Source: an uncultured Bacteroidales bacterium (lineage in GTDB: Bacteria > Bacteroidota > Bacteroidia > Bacteroidales > Bacteroidaceae). Taken from it: a stretch of DNA of 64,000 nucleotides. The stretch covers positions 106,350 through 170,349 of the forward strand of contig CADCDP010000002.1 of assembly GCA_902800305.1 (NCBI GenBank). Direction: 5' to 3'. A program made the translations under genes and the position numbers. Positions 8,527 through 17,963 of this stretch are shown here, piece after piece (within the stretch, counting starts at the first letter, position 1; each line of letters opens with the position of its first letter). The notes under the pieces are model-generated. The model saw nothing but the letters and a program-made list of their open reading frames with translations. It did no database searches and was not told where the DNA came from.

Positions 8527-9591
8527 ATGACACATTATAATTTTTCATACGTTCACAAACAATCCTGTCAGGAGTTGCAACAAGCCTCAAACGTTAATCG
8601 GTTGGTTAAAAAGAAGTTGGAAGTAAGGAAGTACTCTAATGCTATCATCAATGCGTTGGGGGAAGCCCATGCTTTAATCACAGAGGAGGATGCTTGTCAT
8701 CAAACACAGATGGTAGAAGATGAGCGTAAGAAATGTGTTTTTCTTGGATATTTCGTCACCTGTTGGGGGCACATTCTTACAGATGGTTTCAAAAAGACTT
8801 GGTTCTTTGAAACGGAATATTGTCAACAACTGATTTCTGAAGGTGTTGAATTTGTTTATGTTACAACAAATGGTCGTGATATCCTTCCTGCAAACCTTGA
8901 AATGCTTCATTTGGCGGGAATTGACACAACTTTTTTTCACCGTGTTTTAAAAAACACGCGGTATGATGAAGTCATCGTTCCTGATGATTGTTTTTGGGGT
9001 GGAATAGAAAACACATGCTATACGATTGAGTATTCTCATCAATTAGAAAAATTAAGGAATTCTATATATAGAGATTTCAATTCTAATATAGAGAAGGTGT
9101 ATTTTACGAGAACTCAATTGCATGACAAACGAGAGCAAGGGGAAAAGGACGTTGAGGAGGTGTTTAGAAAGCTTGGATATACGGTGTGTTCACCAGAAAA
9201 GATGTCTGTAAAAGAACAACTTAGCATGGTTTCACATTGTAAATATTTTGCTGCGACAGAAGGTTCGATTGCTCATATTTCAGTTTTTTGTCAACCAGAA
9301 ACAGCTGTTACCATTATCAGAAAGGCGGATTATATCAATGGCTATCAACTTGCAATCAATCAGGTGGCAAATCTAAATGTCATCTATTTGGATGCTCATG
9401 AATCTTGGAATGTTTCAGCAGAATGGCCATGGGGAGGTCCTTTTTATTTGTGTGTGAACGAATTATTGGAAAAATATGTTGGACACCGTATTCCCCATAT
9501 CCCGCACTATCTGAAGCCGTCTTGGTGGTGGTATATGAATAAAAATAGGAAGGTGATACATCATATTTCACATTTTATCAGAAAGCGATGA
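8527..9591 (+). CDS. Family 61 glycosyltransferase (DUF563)
   Basis: GT61-type transferase of about 354 residues. The body pattern is typical: FLGYFVTCWGHILTDGF (conserved GH..D), VIVPDDCFWGG, IEKVYFTRTQL (R), EVFRKLGYTVCSPEKMSVKEQLSMVSHCKYFAATEGSIAH (the conserved sequence around the late E and H), then WPWGGPFYLC. GT61 enzymes in bacteria are often found in capsule loci. ATG 8527 is preferred to an upstream GTG at 8503. The stop overlaps the next start (ATGA at 9588). It is the first gene after the repeat-filled gap. The donor sugar cannot be read. Confidence 0.82.
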   Translation: MTHYNFSYVHKQSCQELQQASNVNRLVKKKLEVRKYSNAIINALGEAHALITEEDACHQTQMVEDERKKCVFLGYFVTCWGHILTDGFKKTWFFETEYCQQLISEGVEFVYVTTNGRDILPANLEMLHLAGIDTTFFHRVLKNTRYDEVIVPDDCFWGGIENTCYTIEYSHQLEKLRNSIYRDFNSNIEKVYFTRTQLHDKREQGEKDVEEVFRKLGYTVCSPEKMSVKEQLSMVSHCKYFAATEGSIAHISVFCQPETAVTIIRKADYINGYQLAINQVANLNVIYLDAHESWNVSAEWPWGGPFYLCVNELLEKYVGHRIPHIPHYLKPSWWWYMNKNRKVIHHISHFIRKR

Positions 9592-10499
9592 ATATTGTTT
9601 TATCCACGGATGATAATTATGCCCAACATTGTGCTGTCACAATTACTTCAATTTGTCAGCATAATAGGGATGTCAAATTGTATATAGTTACTGATGGACT
9701 TTGTGAGGAGAATCAGAAAATTCTTCAATCTGTCGTCTTTGGAGGAGGAGAAATTCATTTTTTATATGTTGACAAAGAAAAGATACGTAAGGATTTCCCC
9801 ATGCCCGTAAATACGGAAATATCTCACATCTCTCTTGCTACCTATTATAGATTGTTTTTGGCTGAATTGGTTCCTGTGGATGTGGAAAAGATATTGTATC
9901 TTGACTGTGACATGATTGTCAGAGATTCCTTAGATGAACTGTGGAATAAAGATGTTGAAGGGAAGGCTTTGGCTGCTTGTTATTTGAATAATGCATTTGG
10001 CCGAGTGAAGAATGTCTATCAAAAACTGGGGTATTCGGAGGAGTATAAATACTTTAATGCAGGAATGTTGCTCATCAATTTAAGGTATTGGAGGGAACAT
10101 GATGTGCAGAGAAGATTTTTGGAATATGTAGAAAAGAATTATGAGAACATCATCTATCAAGACCAAGACATCTTGAATGCAGTTTGCCACAAAGAGGTTT
10201 TGCATATTGAACCATCTTTTAATATGGATCTTGCCTATATTTCCGAGGATGAAGCGGAGAATTATGATGTTCCTTTTGAGGAACTGAAAAGATACTTTTT
10301 CAATCCTGTTATTGTGCATTTTGTCTCAAGACCCAAACCGTGGGAATATGGATGTAGTCACCCATATTGTGAGGAATATTTTAAGTATCTTGACATGACA
10401 CCCTATAAAGGATGGAGACCCTCATTTAATTGGAAGAATTATTGGAATTTTGTGCTGAGGCAAAAAGTCCGAAGTATTCGCAACCGGATGAAGCTTTAA
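9588..10499 (+). CDS. Family 8 glycosyltransferase
   Basis: Second GT8 enzyme, 303 residues. MNIVLSTDDNYAQHCAVTITSI is the N-terminal UDP-sugar strand; ILYLDCDMIVRDSLDELW holds the DxD as DCD (near residue 107); YFNAGMLLINLRYWR, YQDQDILNAVC and IVHFVSRPKPWEYG complete the family signature. It starts inside the stop of the GT61 gene. It is shorter at the C-terminus than the GT8 at 903 and the two share only the core motifs, so they likely act on different acceptors. Confidence 0.9.
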   Translation: MNIVLSTDDNYAQHCAVTITSICQHNRDVKLYIVTDGLCEENQKILQSVVFGGGEIHFLYVDKEKIRKDFPMPVNTEISHISLATYYRLFLAELVPVDVEKILYLDCDMIVRDSLDELWNKDVEGKALAACYLNNAFGRVKNVYQKLGYSEEYKYFNAGMLLINLRYWREHDVQRRFLEYVEKNYENIIYQDQDILNAVCHKEVLHIEPSFNMDLAYISEDEAENYDVPFEELKRYFFNPVIVHFVSRPKPWEYGCSHPYCEEYFKYLDMTPYKGWRPSFNWKNYWNFVLRQKVRSIRNRMKL

Positions 10500-10548
10500 C
10501 GAATTTTTCTAAGATTTTTTTCACTTTTCACTTTTACTTTTACCTTTT

Positions 10549-11160
10549 ATGAAGATGATGGCGAAAATCCGTAGAGCAGATTGGCGTGCTGAGTTTTTCC
10601 TTTTGGGACACAGTTGGGAACGGTGGGTCATTCATTATGTTTACACCTATATTCATCGAATAGAGGCCATTCTGATGGGGGTTGAGCTTGGAAGGAATGT
10701 CTCTTTCAATGGACATATCACCATCAGTAGATTTAAACATTCTAAGATTGTCATAGGGGATAATTGTATTTTTAACTCGCATCACGCTTTTAATTCTCGG
10801 GGGTGTCGCAAATGTATATTGCATACTGGCACAGACTTCGCTTGTATAGAAATTGGTCGTAATTCTGGTTTTTCTGGAGTGACTATCGTTGCTAATCATG
10901 GTGTTTATATCGGGAGAGATGTAATGATTGGTGCAGATTCTCAGATAGGGGATACGGATGACCATCCTGAAAGGTTGGGAACGAAAGATGCGCCTATCAG
11001 AATTGGGAATAATGTGTTTATAGGAATGCACTGCATGATTATGAAGGGGGTTGTCATTGGTGATAATGCGATTATTGGAGCGGGAAGTGTTGTCACAAAA
11101 GATATACCAGAGAATTGTATTGCCGCAGGTGTGCCATGTCGGGTTATTAGACAACGATAA
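10549..11160 (+). CDS. Hexapeptide-repeat O-acetyltransferase
   Basis: Left-handed beta-helix acyltransferase (LacA/WbbJ/CysE group), 203 residues. Hexapeptide repeats run from about residue 60 to 195: ITISRFKHSKIVIGDNCIF, VTIVANHGVYIGRDVMIG, then IRIGNNVFIGMHCMIMKGVVIGDNAIIGAGSVVTKDIPENCIAAGVPCRVI, the classic end. The loop DTDDHPE carries the likely catalytic His. It probably acetylates a sugar of the polymer or a precursor, using acetyl-CoA in the cytoplasm. The 49-base gap upstream is a pyrimidine-rich ttcacttttcac type stretch without a recognisable promoter. Confidence 0.87.
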   Translation: MKMMAKIRRADWRAEFFLLGHSWERWVIHYVYTYIHRIEAILMGVELGRNVSFNGHITISRFKHSKIVIGDNCIFNSHHAFNSRGCRKCILHTGTDFACIEIGRNSGFSGVTIVANHGVYIGRDVMIGADSQIGDTDDHPERLGTKDAPIRIGNNVFIGMHCMIMKGVVIGDNAIIGAGSVVTKDIPENCIAAGVPCRVIRQR

Positions 11161-11214
11161 GGGCGTCTTTACGGTGTAGATGTAATCCTTGACGACGATT
11201 GAATATTACTACCC

Positions 11215-12069
11215 ATGTTTTCCATCATCATCCCATTATATAATAAGAGTACTACGATACAGAAGTCCATTTCATCTGTATTGCTACAGAAAAATGCGGA
11301 TTTTGAGGTGGTTGTTATAGATGATGGATCTACGGATGATAGCCGTGAGAAAGTCCATCAAATGAAAGATGACCGTATCAAGTATTTTTATAAACAAAAT
11401 GGAGGGGTTTCTTCTGCCAGAAATGAAGGTATCAAGAAATCTATTGGCGATTGGCTCCTTTTTCTTGATGCGGACGACGAACTGTTACCTGGAGCGTTGG
11501 AAGTTTGGAATCATCTGAAAGAGAAATACACTCAGTGTAAGTTTTTTGTGGGGAATTTTGAATGGGCACAGGAGAGTGTACCCTCCAAAATGAAGTTGTA
11601 TGATAAACAGACACATTGTCCGTTTTTGGGGATGTGGTTGCGAAAGTTCTATCCTTCTCCGAGAAATATGTTAATTCATCGTTCTTTGATCACTCAATAT
11701 GGGGATTTCGATGAACGAATGTCTTTTTTTGAGGACTGGGATTTTTCTTTGCGAATGGCACGATGTGGTGTGATTGGTTATACCAATGCCTATATTGCAC
11801 GTTATAACCAGGGAAGGGAAGGATTAAGCCAAACGGCGCATGCAATGGAAAAGGAAATGGCATATTATATTCCAGAGATGATGGACAATAAAATCTCCTT
11901 TTGGAATAAGGCATTGTTGTATGAAAACATAGAATTTGAAATTGGATGGTGGAAGCATGATCAAAAAGCATCTGTATATTATAAGGAGATGCTCAATTCC
12001 TGTTTCCCTCCAATCTATCAGGTGTTACATTGGTTTCGTCAGAAGTTCATACAATATCACTTTATTTAA
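11215..12069 (+). CDS. Family 2 glycosyltransferase
   Basis: GT2 transferase, 284 residues. FSIIIPLYNKSTTIQKSISS, FEVVVIDDGSTDDSREKV, GGVSSARNEGIKKSIGDW and LFLDADDELLPGAL (DADD near 85-88) are complete, and MSFFEDWDFSLRMARCG is the acceptor-side ED motif. It starts at ATG 11215 after a 54-base gap. It is likely part of the same transcript as the acetyltransferase before it and the MBOAT pair after it. Sugar specificity is not readable. Confidence 0.89.
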   Translation: MFSIIIPLYNKSTTIQKSISSVLLQKNADFEVVVIDDGSTDDSREKVHQMKDDRIKYFYKQNGGVSSARNEGIKKSIGDWLLFLDADDELLPGALEVWNHLKEKYTQCKFFVGNFEWAQESVPSKMKLYDKQTHCPFLGMWLRKFYPSPRNMLIHRSLITQYGDFDERMSFFEDWDFSLRMARCGVIGYTNAYIARYNQGREGLSQTAHAMEKEMAYYIPEMMDNKISFWNKALLYENIEFEIGWWKHDQKASVYYKEMLNSCFPPIYQVLHWFRQKFIQYHFI

Positions 12070-12128
12070 GATGGATTTCTAACTCGATTTATTATATCCT
12101 CCTATAGTCGGACATACGCTCATTATTC

Positions 12129-13586
12129 ATGCTTTTTAATTCTTTTGAGTTTCTAATATTTCTTCCAATCGTTTTCATACTTTATTGGTTTGTATTTAAA
12201 CCAGTAAAGTGGCAAAATTTATTGGTTGTTGTCGCAAGTTATGTTTTCTATGGCTGGTGGAGTTGGAAATTTCTGATATTGATAGCAATTACCACCCTCT
12301 GTAGTTTCATGAGTGGCTTGCTGATAGAGAAGTGTCGGACGGATGGATGTCGTTCGAAAATAGGAGGAAAAGGGGGAGATTGGTGGGTCAGTTTGTTCAA
12401 TATCTTGCTGAATCTTGGTATTTTGGGGGTATATAAATATTATGATTTCTTTGTGGTTCAATTAGCAGATTTACTTGGCCTCAATTCTTCTAAGTTCGTA
12501 TTGAATCTGATACTTCCCGTGGGCATATCGTTTTATACTTTCCAAGCCTTGTCTTATTCCATAGATGTGTATAGGGGTAAAATCAAGGCAACCCGTGATT
12601 TGGTTGAATTTGCAGCATACATCAGTTTCTTCCCGCAATTGGTGGCTGGTCCTATCGAAAGAGCCACCAATTTGTTGCCTCAATTTCAAAAGCCTCGTCA
12701 ATTTAATGAGACTCAGGCAGCAGATGGCATGCGCCAAATGCTATGGGGTTTCTTTAAGAAATTGATTGTGGCCGATAATTGTGCGGAAATAGCTAATTGG
12801 GCTTTTGATAATTACCAGGAGGCGAATCTTGGAGGCATGATGATGTTTTTGGGTGCTGTAGCCTTTACGTTCCAAATATATGGTGATTTCTCCGGATATA
12901 GTGATATTGCAATTGGTACGGCAAAATTATTTGGCATTACGTTAAGACGTAATTTTAATGTACCTTATTTTAGTCGTGATGTAGCGGAATTTTGGAAGCG
13001 TTGGCATATTTCTCTCAATAGTTGGTTCGTCGATTATATATACATACCTCTTGGAGGTAGCAGAGAGGGACGATGGAAAACAATTCGTAACACGTTTGTG
13101 ATATTTCTCGTTAGCGGCTTATGGCATGGGGCAAATTGGACTTTTGTCACATGGGGAGCGTATCATGCCTGTTTGTTCGTCCCATTGATTCTGCTGAAGA
13201 AACAAAAGAGATACAAGACAGGGATTGTTGCGGAGAACTCCATTTTTCCTTCTCTGAAAGAGTTGATTGAGATGTTTAGCACTTTCATATTAGTGGTTTT
13301 TGGATGGATTCTTTTTAGAGCAGAAAATATAGGACAAGCATACGATTATATATTGACAATGTTCACTCATATCACAGTATGGTATCCAATAGGAGAAAAA
13401 ATAACAATCTTCTATTATATCATTTTCATGGTACTGATAGAGTGGTTCAGTCGTAAACAAGTGCATACATTATCTGTTGTTCCCATCAGATGGCGCTGGA
13501 TGAGGTTGTGCGTGTATGTATGTTTCTTTGTCTGGATGATAGTCAATCGTGGTAATCAAGCTACTTTTATTTATTTCCAGTTCTAA
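12129..13586 (+). CDS. MBOAT O-acyltransferase (AlgI/PatA type)
   Basis: Membrane-bound O-acyltransferase of 485 residues, the length of AlgI-type proteins that feed acetyl groups across the membrane to an extracellular polysaccharide. Seen in order: MLFNSFEFLIFLPIVFILYW start, LVVVASYVFYGWWSW, LPVGISFYTFQALSYSIDVY, FFPQLVAGPIERA, GDFSGYSDIAIGTAKLFGI, NVPYFSRDVAEFWKRWHISL, and VSGLWHGANWTFVTWGAYH with the catalytic His (WHG). The next gene encodes the likely periplasmic partner. In alginate and cellulose systems such pairs are needed for O-acetylation. Confidence 0.93.
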   Translation: MLFNSFEFLIFLPIVFILYWFVFKPVKWQNLLVVVASYVFYGWWSWKFLILIAITTLCSFMSGLLIEKCRTDGCRSKIGGKGGDWWVSLFNILLNLGILGVYKYYDFFVVQLADLLGLNSSKFVLNLILPVGISFYTFQALSYSIDVYRGKIKATRDLVEFAAYISFFPQLVAGPIERATNLLPQFQKPRQFNETQAADGMRQMLWGFFKKLIVADNCAEIANWAFDNYQEANLGGMMMFLGAVAFTFQIYGDFSGYSDIAIGTAKLFGITLRRNFNVPYFSRDVAEFWKRWHISLNSWFVDYIYIPLGGSREGRWKTIRNTFVIFLVSGLWHGANWTFVTWGAYHACLFVPLILLKKQKRYKTGIVAENSIFPSLKELIEMFSTFILVVFGWILFRAENIGQAYDYILTMFTHITVWYPIGEKITIFYYIIFMVLIEWFSRKQVHTLSVVPIRWRWMRLCVYVCFFVWMIVNRGNQATFIYFQF

Positions 13587-13632
13587 AAGTTCTTGCATGG
13601 TAACTATGAGCTTTTCAAATAGATTGTAATTT

Positions 13633-14538
13633 GTGATGAAAAAATTCTTACTTCATCTATTCTCCTTCTTAATGTTGTTGTTGCTTTTTTATGGGTTTCT
13701 ATGGGGACGCTATATCATCAAGGCGAACAATTTCGATTTCAAATTGGCGAAAGAGAAAACAATTTTGGTGATAGGGGATTCTCAAACACAAGCTGCGGTA
13801 GATGACGAGATGTTGAAGAATGTTCAGAACATATCAATGTCTCATGACGGATATTTCACCATGTTGACTAGATTGAGATTATATGTTGAAGCGAACCCGC
13901 AAATTGACACCGTCCTGATAGCATTGTCACCACATACGTTAGCTCCCCACAAGGATGAGTTTTACGCTAATTTCGGCTATATGGGCGAATCCACGAAGTT
14001 TTATCTCCCTTTTTTCTCTTTTTCGGAATGGGCTTTTATGATTAAACATGATGCAGCGGATGTTTTATCCTATTTGGTGACTCCTATATCCTTTTATTGG
14101 GACGTAAATGATGAGTATAGAGAGAAAAATTACGGTTTTTTTGAGGTGGTGGATGAGTCTCATCTTGAGGAAGATGTAAAAGAAGGCGCGACTCGTTTAA
14201 AAACGTTTGCTGCTGATAGCGAAGAACTGGCAAAGGAAGATTCTCAGTTGGCCTCGTTTTCAAACACGATTACAAGGGCACAATTACGTGAACTCAAGCA
14301 ATATTGTGATGCTAAAAAAATAAAACTGATAGGATTAAATACTCCTGTCTATCAAGCGGAACACTATTTGAACATCAAGAATTTTAACCACTTAATGTCC
14401 GAAGAATTTCAGGACATAGAATTGTGGGATTATATGGATTTAGAAATAGCGGATTCTTGTCGTCGTGATGTAAATCATTTGAATAGAAACGGAGCAACAT
14501 TGTTCTCAAAAATACTTGCAGAGCGTTTGTTGCAATAA
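13633..14538 (+). CDS. Putative SGNH-like partner of the MBOAT acyltransferase
   Basis: Protein of 301 residues with one N-terminal membrane anchor (about 4-25) and an extracytoplasmic body. TILVIGDSQTQAAVDD (about 48-63) resembles block I of the SGNH hydrolase/AlgJ-AlgX fold, with GDSQ in place of GDSL, and DVNHLNRNGATLF near the C-terminus resembles block V (D..H). An identifiable block III Asn is uncertain. It follows the MBOAT gene by 46 bases, the usual arrangement for O-acetylation machines. The likely job is to transfer an acyl group from the membrane partner to the polymer. I infer the function from fold motifs and context. Confidence 0.7.
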   Translation: MMKKFLLHLFSFLMLLLLFYGFLWGRYIIKANNFDFKLAKEKTILVIGDSQTQAAVDDEMLKNVQNISMSHDGYFTMLTRLRLYVEANPQIDTVLIALSPHTLAPHKDEFYANFGYMGESTKFYLPFFSFSEWAFMIKHDAADVLSYLVTPISFYWDVNDEYREKNYGFFEVVDESHLEEDVKEGATRLKTFAADSEELAKEDSQLASFSNTITRAQLRELKQYCDAKKIKLIGLNTPVYQAEHYLNIKNFNHLMSEEFQDIELWDYMDLEIADSCRRDVNHLNRNGATLFSKILAERLLQ

Positions 14539-14582
14539 GCTGTTTTTTGTAAACTCTAAACCTTAACCTTTACTGAGGTAAT

Positions 14583-15710
14583 ATGAAGCTCTTGTATTTT
14601 ACGATACAAATCAATATGATAGGGGGGTTGGCTCGGATTTTGATTGATAAAATCAATTGGCTGGTTGCCCATGGGTATGATGTAACGTTGTGTAATATTG
14701 AACGGGTGGATGTTTTACCGGCATACGCTTTGGATGAGCGTGTGAAAGTGATTAGAGGTGATATATCTACGACAGCAGGGAATGCTTTGACTCGTTTACG
14801 TGGGGTGTTGGGTGCTATCAACAGAGTTCGTGAGATTATCAAAGAGGTACAGCCAGACATTATTGTGAATGCTCATTGTCCATTAGTAACATGGGTGTTG
14901 CCTTTTGTTTCAACAAAGATTCCTAAAATTGTTGAAATTCATCAAAGCCGCCAGGGGCTTGAGATGCTGAATAGATGGGCCATGAATGGTTTTAGCCGTT
15001 GGCTACATAAATGGTCGATACGGTGGATATATGGTTTATATGATAAATTTGTTGTTCTGACATCGGGCGACCAAAAAGCGTGGAATTTGAGAAATTGTAT
15101 GGTCATTCCTAACTTCTCCAATTATAGTGAACAGGGTTGTTTGGCATCCATTCCCAGAGAAAGGGAGGAAAAGGCTCAATACCAAATAATTATGTTGGCT
15201 CGTCTTGTTCCACAAAAAAGAATCGATTTGATGGTACAGATTTGGGCAAAATTGGCAAAAGATTTTCCTCAATGGCAGGTGAAGGTCTTGGGGGAAGGTT
15301 GGGAACGGCCAAGGCTTGAGGTGCAAATTCTGAGAACAGGATTACATGATACATTCTTGTTGCCTGGGCAAGTTAAGAATGTGACGGCAGAACTCCAAAA
15401 GTCGGATATTTTATGTTTGACTTCTGAATATGAGGGTTTCGGAATTGTCCTTATTGAAGCGATGTTAAAAGGTGTTCCTGTTATAGCTTTTGATTATGTT
15501 GGTGTAGATGATATTATTGAAAATGGTGTGGATGGCTATGTTGTACCTTTTGGAGATATTGATACATACGTGAACAAACTGAAATTGATGATGTCTTCTT
15601 TTGAAGAAAGAGATAGGTTGGTTCGCAATGCATTATCTTCTGTTCGAAAGTTTGATAAGGAAGACATCATGAAAAGATGGGTACAACTGTTTAATGAGAC
15701 CAAAAGATAA
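14583..15710 (+). CDS. Family 4 glycosyltransferase
   Basis: Retaining GT4 (GT-B fold) transferase, 375 residues. GGLARILIDKINWLVAHGYDV is the acceptor-side N-terminal domain; IIMLARLVPQKRIDLMVQIW starts the donor domain; TSEYEGFGIVLIEAMLKGVP is the EX7E nucleotide-sugar site (near residues 283-291); DDIIENGVDGYVVPFGD is the following loop. It starts at ATG 14583 just after a run resembling the AAACTTTAAC repeat. Typical donors are UDP-sugars or GDP-mannose. The next frame begins 3 bases after its stop. Confidence 0.91.
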   Translation: MKLLYFTIQINMIGGLARILIDKINWLVAHGYDVTLCNIERVDVLPAYALDERVKVIRGDISTTAGNALTRLRGVLGAINRVREIIKEVQPDIIVNAHCPLVTWVLPFVSTKIPKIVEIHQSRQGLEMLNRWAMNGFSRWLHKWSIRWIYGLYDKFVVLTSGDQKAWNLRNCMVIPNFSNYSEQGCLASIPREREEKAQYQIIMLARLVPQKRIDLMVQIWAKLAKDFPQWQVKVLGEGWERPRLEVQILRTGLHDTFLLPGQVKNVTAELQKSDILCLTSEYEGFGIVLIEAMLKGVPVIAFDYVGVDDIIENGVDGYVVPFGDIDTYVNKLKLMMSSFEERDRLVRNALSSVRKFDKEDIMKRWVQLFNETKR

Positions 15711-15733
15711 AATTGTTTTTTCAAGAAACAGGA

Positions 15734-16243
15734 ATGATAAATTCTAAACGAATATATATAGTGAATCTGCTGATGGAGATTTTGCCTAATAGTGGATTCC
15801 AAAACATGAAAGCCTTTCTTTTTCGATGGGCAGGAGTAAAAGTCGGAAAGGATGTGGAAATTTTTCAAGGTGTAAAAGTGCAGGGTACAGGAGAACTTGA
15901 ATTGGGAAATAAGGTCTTTGTTGGACACGAAGCGTTATTTATGTTGAATGAAGGCAGCAAGATTATTGTTGAAGACGAAGCGATCATTAGTTCAAGGGCG
16001 ATTGTTGTAACTGGTTTTCATCCTATTACTCCAACAGGAACTCGTATTTTGAGTAGAGAGGGGACGACAAGTCAGATTGTCATAGGGAAAGGGTGTAGTG
16101 TTTTAACAGCGTGTGTTATTCTTCCTGGAGTTTCAGTAGGAGAAATGTCTATTGTGGCTGCAGGAGCAACCGTAACAAAAGATGTCGAACCTTATACACT
16201 CGTTGGTGGATGTCCAGCGAAATTTATCAAAAATCTGAGATGA
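15734..16243 (+). CDS. Hexapeptide-repeat acyltransferase
   Basis: Left-handed beta-helix acetyltransferase, 169 residues from ATG 15734. An upstream in-frame TTG at 15713 is possible but less likely. Repeats run through VGKDVEIFQGVKVQGTGELELG, KIIVEDEAIISSRAIVVTGFH (the likely catalytic His), IVIGKGCSVLTACVILPGVSVG and IVAAGATVTKDVEPYTLVGGCPAKFI. It belongs to the WbbJ/maltose O-acetyltransferase group. The final stop overlaps the start of the next GT2 gene (ATGA at 16240). Together with the other hexapeptide genes here it suggests a heavily O- or N-acetylated polymer. Confidence 0.87.
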   Translation: MINSKRIYIVNLLMEILPNSGFQNMKAFLFRWAGVKVGKDVEIFQGVKVQGTGELELGNKVFVGHEALFMLNEGSKIIVEDEAIISSRAIVVTGFHPITPTGTRILSREGTTSQIVIGKGCSVLTACVILPGVSVGEMSIVAAGATVTKDVEPYTLVGGCPAKFIKNLR

Positions 16244-17004
16244 TTTTAACGGTTGTCATACCAGCTTATAATGTGAAAAACTATCTGCAGACATGTGTGG
16301 AAAGTGTGGACGCATTTCCTATAAGGGAAAAAGAAATCATCATTATAGATGATGGTTGTACGGATGGAACGTTTGATGATTGTGATAGTTGGATGAAGAG
16401 TTTGAAAACACCTTGTCGTGTTATACATCAACCAAATAGAGGGGTGAGTGCAGCACGTAATGAAGGGATGGCAATGGCAAAAGGTGAATGGCTATGGTTT
16501 GTGGATGCAGATGATGTGATTGATTCCGATATAGTTCTGAGTGAAAGCGATTTCCAAAATGCAAACTTTGTTATTACAGGTTTTGTGTGGAAAGAGAAAG
16601 GAGAAGAGAACCGCTTTGGGGCGTATGCTAATGAAATTCCATATAATCTATGGAGATGTTGGTTCCGGAGAAGCATTGTGGATGAGTTGCAATTGAGGTT
16701 CTCTGAGAATAGGAAGTATGCTGAAGATCAAGAATTTATTTTGAAATATCTGATTTTAGGTAATCAAAAGTATGATTTGCGGAGAAAGACATATCCCATA
16801 AAATATCCCGTATATCATTATACGATGCGGGAAAATTCAGCTATGACTAGAAAGGGAACAAAGGCCAAACAAATAGAAGATGTACGGAATGTACTATTCA
16901 TGTTGATGATATTGGCGATAAAACAGGGAATGATTTTATCTCCGTGGGTGTTTGGTGAGTTGAAAAGGATAGCGAAAACATTGTATATAACGATAAAACG
17001 ATGA
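16240..17004 (+). CDS. Family 2 glycosyltransferase
   Basis: GT2 transferase, 254 residues. The open frame reaches back to 16111, but homology starts with MILTVVIPAYNVKNYLQTCV at ATG 16240, which overlaps the upstream TGA. EIIIIDDGCTDGTFDDC, NRGVSAARNEGMAMAKGEW and WFVDADDVIDSDI (DADD near 87-90) are complete; YAEDQEFILKYLI is the acceptor-side motif. The end overlaps the next GT2 gene by four bases (ATGA at 17001). Both starts support tight translational coupling in this part of the locus. Confidence 0.89.
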   Translation: MILTVVIPAYNVKNYLQTCVESVDAFPIREKEIIIIDDGCTDGTFDDCDSWMKSLKTPCRVIHQPNRGVSAARNEGMAMAKGEWLWFVDADDVIDSDIVLSESDFQNANFVITGFVWKEKGEENRFGAYANEIPYNLWRCWFRRSIVDELQLRFSENRKYAEDQEFILKYLILGNQKYDLRRKTYPIKYPVYHYTMRENSAMTRKGTKAKQIEDVRNVLFMLMILAIKQGMILSPWVFGELKRIAKTLYITIKR

Positions 17005-17957
17005 GATTGAGCATTATTATCCCTGTGTATAATGTGGAACAATGGATAGGGCGTTGTTTGGAATCCTGTCTGAAGCAAGGGCTTTCTGATAACGATTACG
17101 AACTCATTGTTGTAAATGATGGAACTCAGGATCGTTCGATGGATGTGGTGGAAGAATATTGTCAGAAAGTTTCTAATATAGTTGTCGTCAATCAGGAGAA
17201 CAAAGGGTTAAGTGTTGCTCGAAATGCCGGATTGTCGGTTGCTCAGGGGAATTATATATGGTTTGTGGATAGTGATGATATGCTGGAAGAAGGATATGGT
17301 GCTCAATTATTGACAATAGCAGAAGAACAAGATTTAGATGTGTTGTGTTTTGGCCTCAATTTGTTTTATTCAGATGGGCGAAAAGAACCATACGAAATTT
17401 ATTGTAAGGGAGGACAGCAAGTGCGTTTGGGTAGGGATTTTATTTGTAGCGTAGGAATGCCACCTGCAGCTTGGTGTGCATTGTATCGAAGGAATTTTCT
17501 GTTAAGAGAAGAATTGAATTTCTATCCTGATATCTACCATGAGGATATGGAATTTACTCCTCGTGCTTACGCTCTTGCTCAACGTATATCATACGTTCCT
17601 TATCATGTGTATAATTATGCACAAAGAGAAGGCTCCATCATGAAATCGACGAGTAAAGCAACAAAGAAAGCGAAAGATTTGTTGATAGTATGCGACTCTT
17701 TATATGATTTTGCTGGTAGAAGGCTCAAAGAACATGGTGACGCATATTATTGTATGCTGGATAAGATAGCTTTTTCTTTTTCTCAATCGCTACGAAATTA
17801 TTCAAAAGGAAGCCTTTCTGTAAGTGAATATAAGAATAAGCCCTATTACCCATTGAAATATAGTAAAAATCTTCAAAGGAAGGAAAAACTGAAATATCAG
17901 CTCATTAATTTTTCCATACCTTTATATCTTTTCGTATATAAATTGATAAAAATTTAA
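17001..17957 (+). CDS. Family 2 glycosyltransferase
   Basis: GT2 transferase, 318 residues. LSIIIPVYNVEQWIGRCLES, ELIVVNDGTQDRSMDVV, GLSVARNAGLSVAQGNY and WFVDSDDMLEEGY (DSDD near 92-95) are the nucleotide-sugar half; DIYHEDMEFTPRAYALA is the acceptor-side ED motif. It resembles its upstream neighbour in layout, so the two may be an old duplication, though they differ in sequence. The next gene, the polymerase-like membrane protein, starts 6 bases downstream. Confidence 0.89.
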   Translation: MRLSIIIPVYNVEQWIGRCLESCLKQGLSDNDYELIVVNDGTQDRSMDVVEEYCQKVSNIVVVNQENKGLSVARNAGLSVAQGNYIWFVDSDDMLEEGYGAQLLTIAEEQDLDVLCFGLNLFYSDGRKEPYEIYCKGGQQVRLGRDFICSVGMPPAAWCALYRRNFLLREELNFYPDIYHEDMEFTPRAYALAQRISYVPYHVYNYAQREGSIMKSTSKATKKAKDLLIVCDSLYDFAGRRLKEHGDAYYCMLDKIAFSFSQSLRNYSKGSLSVSEYKNKPYYPLKYSKNLQRKEKLKYQLINFSIPLYLFVYKLIKI

Positions 17958-17963
17958 GATAAT

